Of a DNA stretch of 64,000 nt, positions 48,927 through 58,806 are shown piece by piece. The number at the start of each line of letters is the position of its first letter. Positions within the stretch are counted from its first letter, which is position 1. The notes below the pieces were generated by a model. It searched no databases. It saw only the letters and a program-made list of their open reading frames with translations, and was not told where the DNA came from. Source of the stretch: an uncultured Aquimonas sp. Lineage in GTDB: Bacteria; Pseudomonadota; Gammaproteobacteria; Xanthomonadales; Xanthomonadaceae. The stretch spans positions 1-64,000 of the forward strand of contig NZ_CALART010000024.1 in NCBI RefSeq assembly GCF_937888285.1. Reading direction: 5' to 3'. The translations under genes were made by a program, and so were the position numbers.

Positions 48927-49226
48927 ATGGCCCGTATCACCGTTGAAGATTGCCTCGCCGTCGTGAACAACCGCTTCGAGCTGGTGGTGATGGCCTCGCG
49001 CCGCGCCCGTCAGCTGGCCAACGGTGCCGACAACCAGCTGGGCCTGCAGGACCCGGAAGACAAGCCGACCGTGCTGGCCCTGCGCGAAATCGCCGCCCGC
49101 CGCATCGACATCGCCACCATCGAGGCGGTGGAGAAGGCCGAGCGCGAGCGCGCCGAGCGTGAAGCCCTGGCCTGGGCCGCGGCCGAAGTCGATGACGACC
49201 TGTCCAAGGGCGGCGACGACCTCTAA
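48927..49226 (+). CDS. rpoZ: RNA polymerase omega subunit
   Basis: 99 residues, the usual omega length, opening MARITVEDC and containing RFELVVMASRRARQL and VLALREIAARRI. It assists assembly of RNA polymerase and contributes to a ppGpp-binding site in E. coli. GGAG precedes the ATG. The upstream extension of the frame has no family similarity. Confidence 0.95.
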   Translation: MARITVEDCLAVVNNRFELVVMASRRARQLANGADNQLGLQDPEDKPTVLALREIAARRIDIATIEAVEKAERERAEREALAWAAAEVDDDLSKGGDDL

Positions 49227-49249
49227 GCCGGTCCGGCACCGAGGCACTG

Positions 49250-49274
49250 CAACGGCCCCCGCGTGGGGCCGTTG
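49250..49274 (+). terminator. Terminator between rpoZ and spoT
   Basis: A 10-base perfect stem CAACGGCCCC / GGGGCCGTTG with a 5-base loop, followed by GCGTTTTC. It should end or attenuate transcription from gmk-rpoZ before spoT. Confidence 0.8.
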
Positions 49275-49434
49275 GCGTTTTCGGAATCCGTCGTCCTCGG
49301 TCGGTCCTGGGTGTCCGGGTGCGCTCGCCCGAGGCTGCAGCTTGGCCCGCGCCAGGGAATTCCTGCCCGAACCGGCCCCAAACGCTTGCGCCAGCGCGCT
49401 TGCCGCCGGGTCGGGCGCTGTTTAGGCTCGCGTC

Positions 49435-51624
49435 ATGCCCCCTTCTGCCCTAGCCAGCGCTGACGCGCCCTTCGACCCGTGTCCGGAGGCCATCGAGGCC
49501 CTCCTGGTCAAGCTGCGCCCCTACCTGCCGGCCGAGCAGATCCCCACGGTCAAGCGCGCCTACCACGTTGGTGCCGTGGCGCATGACGGCCAGACCCGCA
49601 AGAGTGGTGAGCCCTACATCACCCATCCGCTGGCGGTGGCCGGCATCCTCGCCGAGCTCGGCATGGACGTCGAAACCCTGTGCGCGGCGATCCTGCACGA
49701 TGCGCTGGAAGACACCCAGCTCGGCCGCGAGGCGATCTCGGGCGAGTTCGGCGAAGCCGTGGCCGAACTGGTCGACGGCGTCACCAAGCTCGACAAGCTG
49801 AGCTTCCGCGATCGCAACGAGGCGATGGCCGAGAGCTTCCGCAAGATGCTGCTGGCCATGGCCCGCGACCTGCGGGTGATCCTGATCAAGCTCGCCGACC
49901 GCCTGCACAACATGCGCACGATCGGCTCGATGTCGGCGGAGTCGCGCCGCCGCATCGCCCGCGAAACCCTGGACATCTACGCGCCCATCGCCCAGCGCCT
50001 GGGCATGAACCGGATCAAGTCCGAGCTGCAGGACCTGGGCTTCCGCGCCATGCATCCCTGGCGACACGCGGTGATCGCGCGACGCATCGCGCAGCAGCCG
50101 GTGATGCGTCGCGAGGCGATGGCCACGATCGAGGCCGCGCTCTCGCAGAAGCTCAAGCAGGAAGGCCTGAAGCACCGCCTGGTCAGCCGGGTGAAAACGC
50201 CGCACAGCGTCTACAACAAGATGCGCCACGAGTACAAACCGCGCTCCGGCGAAGCGCGCGGCAAGCGCTTCGAGCGGGTGATGGACGTATTCGGCTTCCG
50301 CGTGGTGGTCGAGCAGACCATGCAGTGCTACCACGCCCTGGGCGCGGTGCACGCCCTGTACAAGCCGGTCGAGGCGCGCTTCCGCGACTTCATCGCGATT
50401 CCCAAGGCGAATGGCTACCAGAGCCTGCACACGGTGCTGTTCAGCCCCTACGGCTCGCACGTCGAGGTGCAGATCCGCACCGAGGACATGGACCTGCTGG
50501 CCGAGCGCGGCATCGCCGCGCACTGGCTGTACAAGACCGACGCCTCGCAGAACAGCAACAACAACGCCCAGAACCGCGCGCGCGCCTGGCTCTCCGAGCT
50601 GCTGGAATCGCAGCAGGACGCCGGCAGCTCGCTGGAGTTCCTGGAGAACGTCAAGGTCGACCTGTTCCCGGACGAGGTCTACATCTTCTCGCCCAAGGGT
50701 CGCATCTTCGCCCTGCCGCGCGGTGCGACCGTGCTCGACTTCGCCTACGCAGTGCACACCGACGTCGGCAACCGCGCGGTGGCCTCGCGCATCGACAAGA
50801 AGCTCGCCCCGCTGCGCACGCGCCTGACCAGCGGCCAGACGGTCGAGGTCATCACCGCGCCTTCCGCTGTGCCAAACCCGCAGTGGCTGGAGTTCGTGGT
50901 GTCCTCGCGCGCCCGCACGGCGATCCGCCACCACCTGAAGCGCCTGCAGCACGAGGATGCCGTCGAGCTCGGTCACCGCATGCTCGAAGCCGCGCTCGAC
51001 GCCATCGAGGCCTCGCTGGAGCGGGTGCCGCCGGCGGTACTCGACCACTACCTTCAGGACAATCGCCTGCGCCGGCTGGAAGACCTGCTCGCCGACATCG
51101 CGCTCGGCAACCGCATGCCCCAGCAGGTGGCGCTGGCGCTGACCGAGGGTCGCCGCCCCGGGGAGCGTCGCTCGACCCCGCGGCTGGAGAAGATCCACAT
51201 CAGCGGCGCCGGCCACGGTCTGCTCAGCTTTGCCGCCTGCTGCCGGCCGCTGCCGGGCGACGAGATCATGGGCTATCTGTCATCGGGCAAAGGGGTGGTC
51301 GTGCACCGCATGGAGTGCCCGAACCTGCCCGAGCTGCAGAAGAGCCCGGAGCGCTGGGTGCCGGTCGACTGGGACCGCGAGGTCGAAGGCGACTTCCGCG
51401 CCGGCCTGCGCGTCGAGGTGCTGAACAAGCCCGGCGTGCTTGCCCAGGTCGCAGCGGCGATCGCCGAAGCCGAATCGAATATCGACAACGTCGAATACCA
51501 GGAGCGCGACCTGCGCATGGCGGTGATGCACTTCGGCATCGAGGTGAAGCACCGCAAGCATCTGGCCGACGTGATGCGGCGCGTGCGCAAGCTGGACGTG
51601 GTGCTGGGCATCCAGCGCCTGTAG
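49435..51624 (+). CDS. spoT: Bifunctional (p)ppGpp synthetase/hydrolase SpoT
   Basis: RelA/SpoT homologue of 729 residues controlling the stringent alarmone. The hydrolase HD motif is HDALEDT (about 88-94). The synthetase domain (about 240-350) includes MDVFGFRVVV and YHALGAVHALYKP, with IAIPKANGYQSLHT and VEVQIRTEDMD at its end. A TGS domain (about 400-465, VYIFSPKGRIFALPRGATVLDF) and a C-terminal ACT domain follow. Both activity sites look intact. Confidence 0.96.
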   Translation: MPPSALASADAPFDPCPEAIEALLVKLRPYLPAEQIPTVKRAYHVGAVAHDGQTRKSGEPYITHPLAVAGILAELGMDVETLCAAILHDALEDTQLGREAISGEFGEAVAELVDGVTKLDKLSFRDRNEAMAESFRKMLLAMARDLRVILIKLADRLHNMRTIGSMSAESRRRIARETLDIYAPIAQRLGMNRIKSELQDLGFRAMHPWRHAVIARRIAQQPVMRREAMATIEAALSQKLKQEGLKHRLVSRVKTPHSVYNKMRHEYKPRSGEARGKRFERVMDVFGFRVVVEQTMQCYHALGAVHALYKPVEARFRDFIAIPKANGYQSLHTVLFSPYGSHVEVQIRTEDMDLLAERGIAAHWLYKTDASQNSNNNAQNRARAWLSELLESQQDAGSSLEFLENVKVDLFPDEVYIFSPKGRIFALPRGATVLDFAYAVHTDVGNRAVASRIDKKLAPLRTRLTSGQTVEVITAPSAVPNPQWLEFVVSSRARTAIRHHLKRLQHEDAVELGHRMLEAALDAIEASLERVPPAVLDHYLQDNRLRRLEDLLADIALGNRMPQQVALALTEGRRPGERRSTPRLEKIHISGAGHGLLSFAACCRPLPGDEIMGYLSSGKGVVVHRMECPNLPELQKSPERWVPVDWDREVEGDFRAGLRVEVLNKPGVLAQVAAAIAEAESNIDNVEYQERDLRMAVMHFGIEVKHRKHLADVMRRVRKLDVVLGIQRL

Positions 51625-51676
51625 CGCCGCCGCTTCTCCATCTTCATCCCCGAATCCCGCGACGCAAGGAGCGCCC

Positions 51677-52060
51677 ATGCCCCGCAATGCCATCCACTCC
51701 GACAAGGCGCCCGCCGCCATTGGCCCGTACTCGCAGGCCGTGCGCTGCGGCAACCTGGTCTTCCTTTCCGGCCAGATCCCGCTGTCGGCCAACACCGGCG
51801 AGCTGGTGCTGGGCGACATCGCCTTCCAGACCCGTCGCGTGTTCGAGAACCTGAAGGCCGTCTGCGAGGCCGCCGGCGGCTCGCTGGCCGACGTCGCCCG
51901 CATCGGCATCTACCTCACCGACCTCGGCCATTTCGCCACCGTCAACGCGGTGATGGCCGAATACTTCGAGGCGCCCTACCCGGCGCGCTCGACCATCGGC
52001 GTCTCGGCGCTGCCGCGCGGCGCGGCGGTCGAGGTCGACGCGGTGATGGTGCTCGGCTGA
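51677..52060 (+). CDS. ridA: RidA family reactive enamine/imine deaminase
   Basis: 127 residues. In the family it hydrolyses 2-aminoacrylate and related imines made by PLP enzymes. The motifs GPYSQAVR and LSGQIPL at the N-terminus and YPARSTIGVSALPRGAAVEVDAV with the catalytic Arg are present. It begins 52 bases after spoT and is followed 22 bases later by recG. Confidence 0.94.
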   Translation: MPRNAIHSDKAPAAIGPYSQAVRCGNLVFLSGQIPLSANTGELVLGDIAFQTRRVFENLKAVCEAAGGSLADVARIGIYLTDLGHFATVNAVMAEYFEAPYPARSTIGVSALPRGAAVEVDAVMVLG

Positions 52061-52082
52061 GCCCGGGCCTCCTGTTCAAGCC

Positions 52083-54188
52083 ATGAACAGCCTCGCCGCG
52101 CGGCAGGGCATCGCGCATGCCGGCGAGGCCAGCGTGCGCGGCCTGCCGGGCGTCGGCCCGCAGGTCGCGCAGAAGCTCGCGGCCGCGGGCATCGAGCGCC
52201 TGCAGGACCTGTGGTTCTGGCTGCCGCGCAGCTACGAGGACCGCACCCGCGTCGCGCCGATCGCCAGCCTCGCCCACGGCGAGAGGGCCATGGTCGAGGG
52301 CCGCGTCGAAGCGGTGGAGAAGGGCTTCCGCTTCCGTCCGCAGCTGAAGGTCGCGATCAGCGACGACAGCGGCGACACCCTGGTGCTGCGCTTCTTCCAC
52401 TTCCACGCCGGCCAGGTCGCGCAGTTCACGCACGGCGCCTGGGTGCGCTGCTACGGCGAGGCGCGCAATTCCGGCCTGTCGATGGAGATGGTTCACCCCA
52501 GCTATCGGCGGATCAGCGAATCCGAGCGCGGCGAAGTCTCGGAAAGGCTCGACCCGGTCTATCCGACGGTCGAGGGCATCGGCCCGGCGCGGCTCGCCCA
52601 GCTGGTGCACGCGGCCATCGACGCGCTGCCGCCGTCGGAGGAGTTCGAGCTGCTGCCCGCAGGCCTGCGCGCCGAGCTCAAGCTGCCCGACCTCGGTCGC
52701 GCCCTGCGCTTCGTGCATGCGCCCACGGTCGGCACCGATCTCGCCGCACTCAGCGACGGCCGCCATCCGGCGCGGCGCCGTCTGGCGCTGGAGGAGTTGC
52801 TCGCCCATCACCTGAGCCTGCGGCGCCAGCGCGTCGACCTGCGCCAGCAGGGCGCGCCGCCGCTGCGCGCGAGCGGTCGCTTGGCCCGAAGCCTGCGCGC
52901 ACATCTGCCCTTCGCACTCACCGATGCGCAGGAGCGCGTGCTGGGCGAGGTGCTGCAGGACCTCGGCGCCAGCGAGCCCATGCTGCGACTGGTGCAGGGC
53001 GACGTCGGCTCCGGCAAGACCGTGGTCGCGGCGATGGCGGGCCTGCACGCGGTGGAGGCCGGCGCCCAGGTGGCGCTGATGGCGCCGACCGAACTGCTGG
53101 CCGAGCAGCACTTCAACAACTTCCGCGGCTGGCTGGAACCGTTGGGCGTGGAGGTCGTCTGGCTGGCCGGCAAGGTCAAGGGTCGCGCGCGCTCGGCCGC
53201 GCTCGCGCGCATTGCGGAAGGCGCCGGCGTGGTTGTCGGCACGCACGCGCTGATGCAGGAGGGCGTGGCCTTCGCCGGCCTCGGGCTCGCCATCATCGAC
53301 GAGCAGCACCGCTTCGGCGTGCACCAGCGCCTCGCCCTGCGCGACAAGGGCCTGGTCGGCAGCCGCATCCCGCACCAGCTGGTGATGACCGCCACGCCGA
53401 TCCCGCGCACGCTGGCGATGACTGCCTATGCGGACCTCGATGTCTCGGTGATCGACGCCCTGCCGCCCGGGCGCACGCCGGTGCAGACGGTGGCGCTGGG
53501 CGTGGAGCGCCGGCCCGAGCTGGTCGAGCGCATCCGCGCGGCCTGCGCCGAAGGGCGCCAGGTGTACTGGGTCTGCACCCTGATAGAGGACAGCGACGAG
53601 GTGCAGGCACAGGCCGCGCAGACCACCTACGAGCAGCTGCTGGCGCAGCTGCCCGAGGTGCGCGTCGCGCTGGTGCACGGGCGCATGAAGCCGGCCGAGA
53701 AGCAGGCGGTGATGCAGGCCTTCAAGGCCGGCGAGCTCCAGCTACTGGTCGCGACCACGGTGATCGAGGTCGGCGTCGACGTGCCGAACGCCAGCCTGAT
53801 GGTGATCGAGAACGCCGAACGGCTGGGCCTGGCCCAGCTGCACCAGCTGCGCGGCCGGGTCGGCCGCGGTGCGGCCAAATCGAGCTGCGTGCTGCTGTAC
53901 CAGTCGCCGCTGTCGCGGTTGGCGCGCGAGCGCCTCGACACCCTGCGCCAGACCAACGACGGCTTCGTCATCGCCGAAAAGGATCTCGAACTGCGCGGCC
54001 CGGGCGAACTGCTGGGCACCCGCCAGACCGGCCTCGTCGGTTTCCGCATCGCCGACCTTGGTCGTGATGCCGACCTGCTGCCGGCTGCGCAGCGGCTTGC
54101 CGACGCGCTGCTCGCCGACAGCCCCGAGCGCGCCGACCGCGTGATCGCCCGCTGGATCGGCGCCGCCGTCCGTTATGCAGGTGCTTAG
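52083..54188 (+). CDS. recG: ATP-dependent DNA helicase RecG
   Basis: Reverses stalled replication forks and branch-migrates Holliday junctions. The 701 residues have an N-terminal wedge domain (OB-fold around 60-160) and SF2 helicase motifs: Walker A GDVGSGKT (about residue 306), DEQH (about 404), TATPIPRTLAMT, and RGRVGRG at the end of motif VI. It ends directly at the first of three tandem palindromes. Confidence 0.95.
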   Translation: MNSLAARQGIAHAGEASVRGLPGVGPQVAQKLAAAGIERLQDLWFWLPRSYEDRTRVAPIASLAHGERAMVEGRVEAVEKGFRFRPQLKVAISDDSGDTLVLRFFHFHAGQVAQFTHGAWVRCYGEARNSGLSMEMVHPSYRRISESERGEVSERLDPVYPTVEGIGPARLAQLVHAAIDALPPSEEFELLPAGLRAELKLPDLGRALRFVHAPTVGTDLAALSDGRHPARRRLALEELLAHHLSLRRQRVDLRQQGAPPLRASGRLARSLRAHLPFALTDAQERVLGEVLQDLGASEPMLRLVQGDVGSGKTVVAAMAGLHAVEAGAQVALMAPTELLAEQHFNNFRGWLEPLGVEVVWLAGKVKGRARSAALARIAEGAGVVVGTHALMQEGVAFAGLGLAIIDEQHRFGVHQRLALRDKGLVGSRIPHQLVMTATPIPRTLAMTAYADLDVSVIDALPPGRTPVQTVALGVERRPELVERIRAACAEGRQVYWVCTLIEDSDEVQAQAAQTTYEQLLAQLPEVRVALVHGRMKPAEKQAVMQAFKAGELQLLVATTVIEVGVDVPNASLMVIENAERLGLAQLHQLRGRVGRGAAKSSCVLLYQSPLSRLARERLDTLRQTNDGFVIAEKDLELRGPGELLGTRQTGLVGFRIADLGRDADLLPAAQRLADALLADSPERADRVIARWIGAAVRYAGA

Positions 54189-54276
54189 GGTGGGCCCTGG
54201 CCCACCCTGACGTAATGTCTGGCGGTGGGCCCTGGCCCACCCTGACGTAATGTCTGGCGGTGGGCCCTGGCCCACC
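54188..54276. repeat. Three tandem palindromes with a 35-base period
   Basis: GGTGGGCCCTGGCCCACC at 54189-54206, 54224-54241 and 54259-54276, separated by identical spacers containing CTGACGTAATGTCTG. Spacers are the same, so it is not a CRISPR. The first copy overlaps the recG stop region, so the array may act as a terminator or a mRNA-stabilising structure. Confidence 0.85.
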
Positions 54277-54389
54277 AGGGCCATGACACTCGCCCCGGTC
54301 AACTCTGCAGCCTTGGCCAAGCCACTCCCATCCGCCGGTCGGCCCATCGCCGACGCCAACGATTTCGAACCGCTCACATCGAGAACCCA

Positions 54390-55328
54390 GTGACCACCAA
54401 GCAGAAGCTTCTGATCGACACCGACCCCGGCGTGGATGACGCCCTCGCCCTGCTGATGGCCCTGCGCCATCCGCGCGCCGAGGTGGTGGGCATCACCGTC
54501 ACCGCCGGCAACGTCGGCCTCACGCACACCACCCGCAACGCGCTGACCCTGGTCGAGCGCTGCGGGCTGGAGGTGCCGGTGTTCGTCGGCGCCGATCGGC
54601 CGTTGGTATGGCCGGCCGTCGATGCCGCCTATGTGCACGGCAGCGATGGCTTCGGCGATGCCGGTCTTGAGGCACCCACCCGGGCGGCGCAGAGCGAACA
54701 CGCGGTGCAGGCGATCCTGCGGCTCTCGCGCGAATACGCGGGCGAACTCACCCTGGTGACGCTGGGGCCGCTGACCAATCTGGCGCTGGCCTTGCGCCTC
54801 GATCCTTCGCTGCCGGAGCGGATTCCACGCCTGGTGGTGATGGGCGCAGCGGTGACGGGCCTCGGCAACATCACGCCCAGCGCCGAGTTCAACATCTACT
54901 TCGATCCCGAAGCGGCCAAGGTGGTGTTCGACGCCTGGCCGGCCTTCGAGCTGGTCGACTGGGAGGCAACCCTGGCGCACGCCATGCCGGACGAGCAGTT
55001 CGGCCGCTGGCTGGCCGAGGGCGGCGAGCTCGCCCGCTTCTACGACATGATCTCGGCGCAGACCCGCGCCTTCATTCGCGCCCACCACGCCGACACCTTC
55101 CACAGCGCCGACGCGCTGGCGATGGCGGTGGTGCTGGAGCCCGAGATCGGCAGCGAGGTGCGCCTGCGCCGCATCGAGGTCGAAGTGGCGCAGGGCCTGT
55201 ACCGCGGCGCCACCCGCGTCGACTGGGACAGCCGCGACCCGCGCGGCCCGAACGCCGCCATCGTCGGCCGTATCGATCCGCAGCGCCTGCAGGTCCTGCT
55301 GCGGAGGGCGATCGGGCTCGACGCCTGA
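54390..55328 (+). CDS. Nucleoside hydrolase (IunH family)
   Basis: Splits the N-glycosidic bond of ribonucleosides. The 312-residue protein opens with the metal-binding IDTDPGVDDALALL and has the conserved TVTAGNVG, the NFNxxxDPEAA equivalent (FNIYFDPEAAK) and a terminal HSADALAMA Asp. The start is a GTG. Substrate preference (uridine, inosine, other) cannot be read from the sequence. It has no operon partner and sits after the recG repeats. Confidence 0.9.
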   Translation: MTTKQKLLIDTDPGVDDALALLMALRHPRAEVVGITVTAGNVGLTHTTRNALTLVERCGLEVPVFVGADRPLVWPAVDAAYVHGSDGFGDAGLEAPTRAAQSEHAVQAILRLSREYAGELTLVTLGPLTNLALALRLDPSLPERIPRLVVMGAAVTGLGNITPSAEFNIYFDPEAAKVVFDAWPAFELVDWEATLAHAMPDEQFGRWLAEGGELARFYDMISAQTRAFIRAHHADTFHSADALAMAVVLEPEIGSEVRLRRIEVEVAQGLYRGATRVDWDSRDPRGPNAAIVGRIDPQRLQVLLRRAIGLDA

Positions 55329-55350
55329 GGGCCGGCGCGGGCTTTGCGGC

Positions 55351-58300
55351 TCAGACCGCCGGAGCCTCCGGCCGCTCATCGTTCGATGAGCGGCGACCCT
55401 CGGCCAGCGCGGCCGGCAGATCGCGCACGTGCAGGTCCATCTGCGGGAACGCGATCTCGATGCCCTGTTCGGCCAGCAGGGTGGCGACGCGACCATGCAG
55501 GTCGCTCTGCGCCAGCAGGCGCAGATCGATCGAAGGCACGAACACGCGCAGCTCGAAGTCGAGCGAGCTGGGGCCAAAGGCCATCAGCCAGGTGCGCGGC
55601 GGAGGCTCGGAGGTGATGTGCGGGCACTCGGCAGCGGCCTTCAGCAGCAGGCGGTGCACCTGCGCGACATCGCTGCCGTAGGCTACGCCGACCTTGACGA
55701 TCAGCCGCGTCATCGAGTCGCTCAGCGTCCAGTTGGTCAGGCGGTCGGTGATGAAGGCCTTGTTCGGGATCACCACTTCCTTGTTGTCGAAGTCGAGGAT
55801 GGTGGTGGCTCGCGTGCGGATGCGGGTGACCCGGCCGGTGAACTCGCCGATGGTGATGATGTCGCCGACCCGGAAGGGCCGCTCGAACAGCAGGATCAGG
55901 CCCGACACGAAGTTGGCGAAGATCTCCTGCAGGCCGAAGCCCAGGCCGACCGTCAGCGCCGCCGCCATCCACTGCAGCTGCGACCAGCGCATGCCGAGGA
56001 AGGACAGGCCCAGCAGCACGCCGACGATCACGATCGCGTAGCGCGCCAGGGTGGTGATCGCATAGCGGGTCGGCGCGTCGATGTGCACGCGGTTCAGCAG
56101 GCCGATCTCCAGCAGGCCGGGCAGGTTGCGTGCGGCCACCACGGTCAGCAGCAGGGCGGCGGCGCCGATCAGGGCCGCACGCAGCGACACCTGGCCAATG
56201 ATGGCGCTGCCGTCGGCGGCCTTGTCCGAGAAGCTCCACAGGGCGATCTCGTCGAGCCGCTGCAGGGCCGGCAGGATGTCCGCCCACACCCAGAACAGCA
56301 GCACCACCAGGGCGCTGGCGCTGACCGCTCGCACCAGGCGCTGGGTCTGTGCGCTGATGCTCTGGATATCCATCTGCTCGGCCTCGCTCTCGACCGGCAG
56401 CTCACTGTCGCTGCTGTCCGCGCCATCTGCACGCTCGGCCTCGCGACGGGCCTCGGCGCGCTGCAGGGCGAGGCGGCGCTCGCCGAGCAGGAACCAGCGG
56501 CTCAGCAGGCCGTGCAGCAGGGACACCGCCAGCATCACTCCGCCGGTTTCCCACAGGCAGCGCACCAGCACGCCAGCGGTGAACACGTAGCCCTTGAGCG
56601 TCAGCGCGAGGATCAGCAGCAGCAGGGCGACCAGGGCGATACGCAGGGCCTGGCGCAGGCGCACCGGCTCGACCACGCCGCCGCGCGGACTCCATAGCCG
56701 GCCCGGCGCGAGCAGCCACCAGAACAAGCCACCACCGGTGATCGCGAACAGCATCAGCAAGCTGCGTCCGGCGGTGTCGATGGCGAGGTCCTGTCCGCGT
56801 ACCAGGGCCAGCACGCTGAGCAGCTGCGCCGGCAGCAATACCCAGGCTGCGCGCGGCACCGCGGTGGCCAGCGCTTCGCGGCGGGCCCGGGTCCAGCGGA
56901 AGTGCGCATGCACCAGGCCGCGCTCGATCAGGCTCCAGCGCAGGAAGGTGAACAGGGCGATGCTGCCGGTCAGGGTCGCGAGCGCGATGCCGATCGAATG
57001 GGTGTAGCGACCGGGTTCGCCCGAGATCTGCAGCAGCCGGCCGCCGAGCCAGATCATCGCGGCCCAGGGCAGGGCAGCCAGGATGGTCCAGCCCAGTGCC
57101 TGCCACGTCAGCGCGTAGCGGTCCTCGCGAATGCGCCGCAGCGGCGGTGCCAACTCGGGCAGGCGCGCGCGCGCGCGCCGCTGCAGCACGAACAGCCCGA
57201 GCACCAGCAGCAGGCCCAGGAGGCTCGACCAGAAGCGTTCGGAGACGGTGTGCAGCACGCGTTCGACGCTGCTGCCGAGGCGAGGCGGATTGAGCAGATC
57301 GGACCAGCCAGCGCCCTGCTGGCGCAGCCAGTCGAGATCGACGCTGCGGTGGCTGGGAATCCAGAACAGCTGACGATCCAGCAGGGCCTTGAGCTGCAGG
57401 CTGGCTTCGAGCTGGCCTTCCAGCGTGACTTCGGCCTGCTCGATCCTCTCGATCAGGCGGCGCAGGGTGGTGTCGAGCCGTCGCAGCAGATCGCCACGGG
57501 TGCGGACCAGCGCTTGGACATCCTGCGTCGGCGCCGCCGCGCCCTGCAGTCCGGCGGCCTGCGGCGGCTCTTCGTCGGCGGCTGCCGCGTTCAACTCGTT
57601 TGCCAGGCTTTCCAGCCTGGGCTCCGCGTCCGCGACATCGAGCAGGCGCAGCCGCAGCTGCACCACTTCCTCGCGCAGCTCGGCGATCTGCCGGCGCAGA
57701 ACCTCGGGCTGGGGAAGCCGCTGACGCTCGCGCAGCAGCACCGCGCCCACTGCCTCGCCGCTTGCGCCCAGCGCAACCCGCGACTCTGCGTCGCGCAGTG
57801 CGCGCTGCAGGCGCTCGCGCTCGCGCGCCAGCGTCGCCGTGTCCACGCGCATCGCGCTCAATCGACGGTTGGCCTGGGCATAGGTGCGACCCAGCTCGAC
57901 GTTGGCGGCCGCCGCATCGGCCAGAGGCCGCGGTGCCTCCGCCAGCGCGAGCTGCTGCACGGCCAGCGCCGCTTCCAGGGCGCCCAGCTCGGCCTCGCCC
58001 CGCTCGCCCAGCTTCGACTGCAGCAGGGCCTCAAGCGGCTCCAGCATCTCCAGCTGTCGACGCAGCAGGCGTTGCTGCAGCAGCAGCGGCGCGCGTCGGG
58101 TGTCGATCGTTTCGGCGCGCACCTGCGCGTGCTCGAATTCGGCGAGGCGCAGCTCGCGTTCCGCCTCGATCTGTTCGCGCCCGACGCGATCGGCAAGGCC
58201 GCCATCGCCGGTGGTTTCCGCCAGCCGTTGGCTCAAGGCATCGATGCTTTCCTGCAGGCGCACCTGCGAGACGCCCGTGCCGGTGTCATTGGCGTCCAGC

Positions 58301-58731
58301 GCCGCGGTCACGGCCTGCAGCTCGCGCCGCAGCGGTTCGATGCGCGCCTGCAGCGCGCGCAACTCCTGTTCCAGCGACTCGGTGTCGTCGAGCGCGTCGA
58401 TCCGGCGTCGACTGCGCTCGATGTCCGCCGATTCGTCACGGGCAAGTTCGCGCTCAAGTCGCTGGACCTCGGTCGCCGCACCGGCCGCAGCGGCGCGCAG
58501 TGCTTCGGTTTCCGCGCGCTTTCGCGTCGCCGCGCCCAGGTTCTGCTGGGCCGCGTCCAGGCTCGCCAGCAGGCCGCTGCGCTGGGATTCCTCCAGGCCC
58601 ACTGTTTCCTGGACCTGGGTCTTCAGGGCGGCGGGATCCTCGGCGCGAGCGCCGCTGGCGGCTAAGCCGAGTAGAAACAGCAGACTTGCGCCCTTGAGGA
58701 AGGATGCGCAGCTCGGTCCTGGAGGCAGCAT
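55351..58731 (-). CDS. MscK/KefA-like mechanosensitive channel
   Basis: 1126 residues. A cleaved signal peptide (about 1-30) is followed by a long periplasmic coiled coil (about 31-520), several inner-membrane helices (about 560-830) and a C-terminal MscS core. The pore-lining helix region carries ALTVGLGFGLQEIFANFVSG and the middle-beta domain IGEFTGRVTRIRTRAT. This is the layout of the large MscK/KefA and YjeP type channels that release solutes on osmotic downshock. The start ATG at 58731 gives a proper signal peptide. It is divergent from rpmE2, 75 bases away. Confidence 0.9.
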   Translation of the reverse strand: MLPPGPSCASFLKGASLLFLLGLAASGARAEDPAALKTQVQETVGLEESQRSGLLASLDAAQQNLGAATRKRAETEALRAAAAGAATEVQRLERELARDESADIERSRRRIDALDDTESLEQELRALQARIEPLRRELQAVTAALDANDTGTGVSQVRLQESIDALSQRLAETTGDGGLADRVGREQIEAERELRLAEFEHAQVRAETIDTRRAPLLLQQRLLRRQLEMLEPLEALLQSKLGERGEAELGALEAALAVQQLALAEAPRPLADAAAANVELGRTYAQANRRLSAMRVDTATLARERERLQRALRDAESRVALGASGEAVGAVLLRERQRLPQPEVLRRQIAELREEVVQLRLRLLDVADAEPRLESLANELNAAAADEEPPQAAGLQGAAAPTQDVQALVRTRGDLLRRLDTTLRRLIERIEQAEVTLEGQLEASLQLKALLDRQLFWIPSHRSVDLDWLRQQGAGWSDLLNPPRLGSSVERVLHTVSERFWSSLLGLLLVLGLFVLQRRARARLPELAPPLRRIREDRYALTWQALGWTILAALPWAAMIWLGGRLLQISGEPGRYTHSIGIALATLTGSIALFTFLRWSLIERGLVHAHFRWTRARREALATAVPRAAWVLLPAQLLSVLALVRGQDLAIDTAGRSLLMLFAITGGGLFWWLLAPGRLWSPRGGVVEPVRLRQALRIALVALLLLILALTLKGYVFTAGVLVRCLWETGGVMLAVSLLHGLLSRWFLLGERRLALQRAEARREAERADGADSSDSELPVESEAEQMDIQSISAQTQRLVRAVSASALVVLLFWVWADILPALQRLDEIALWSFSDKAADGSAIIGQVSLRAALIGAAALLLTVVAARNLPGLLEIGLLNRVHIDAPTRYAITTLARYAIVIVGVLLGLSFLGMRWSQLQWMAAALTVGLGFGLQEIFANFVSGLILLFERPFRVGDIITIGEFTGRVTRIRTRATTILDFDNKEVVIPNKAFITDRLTNWTLSDSMTRLIVKVGVAYGSDVAQVHRLLLKAAAECPHITSEPPPRTWLMAFGPSSLDFELRVFVPSIDLRLLAQSDLHGRVATLLAEQGIEIAFPQMDLHVRDLPAALAEGRRSSNDERPEAPAV

Positions 58732-58806
58732 GCGAGGAGTGACTTGCAGGGGGCGGCGGCGAACGTTACCATGCCGCTCTTGTCTCGCCGAATTCCGGGC
58801 CGCGCC

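Noticed and set aside
54188..54276. CRISPR-like array
   Set aside because: Spacers are identical and only about 17 bases; no cas genes nearby. It is a tandem repeat.
58732..58806. Zur box before rpmE2
   Set aside because: No 7-1-7 or GTTAT-type dyad matching known Zur sites was found.
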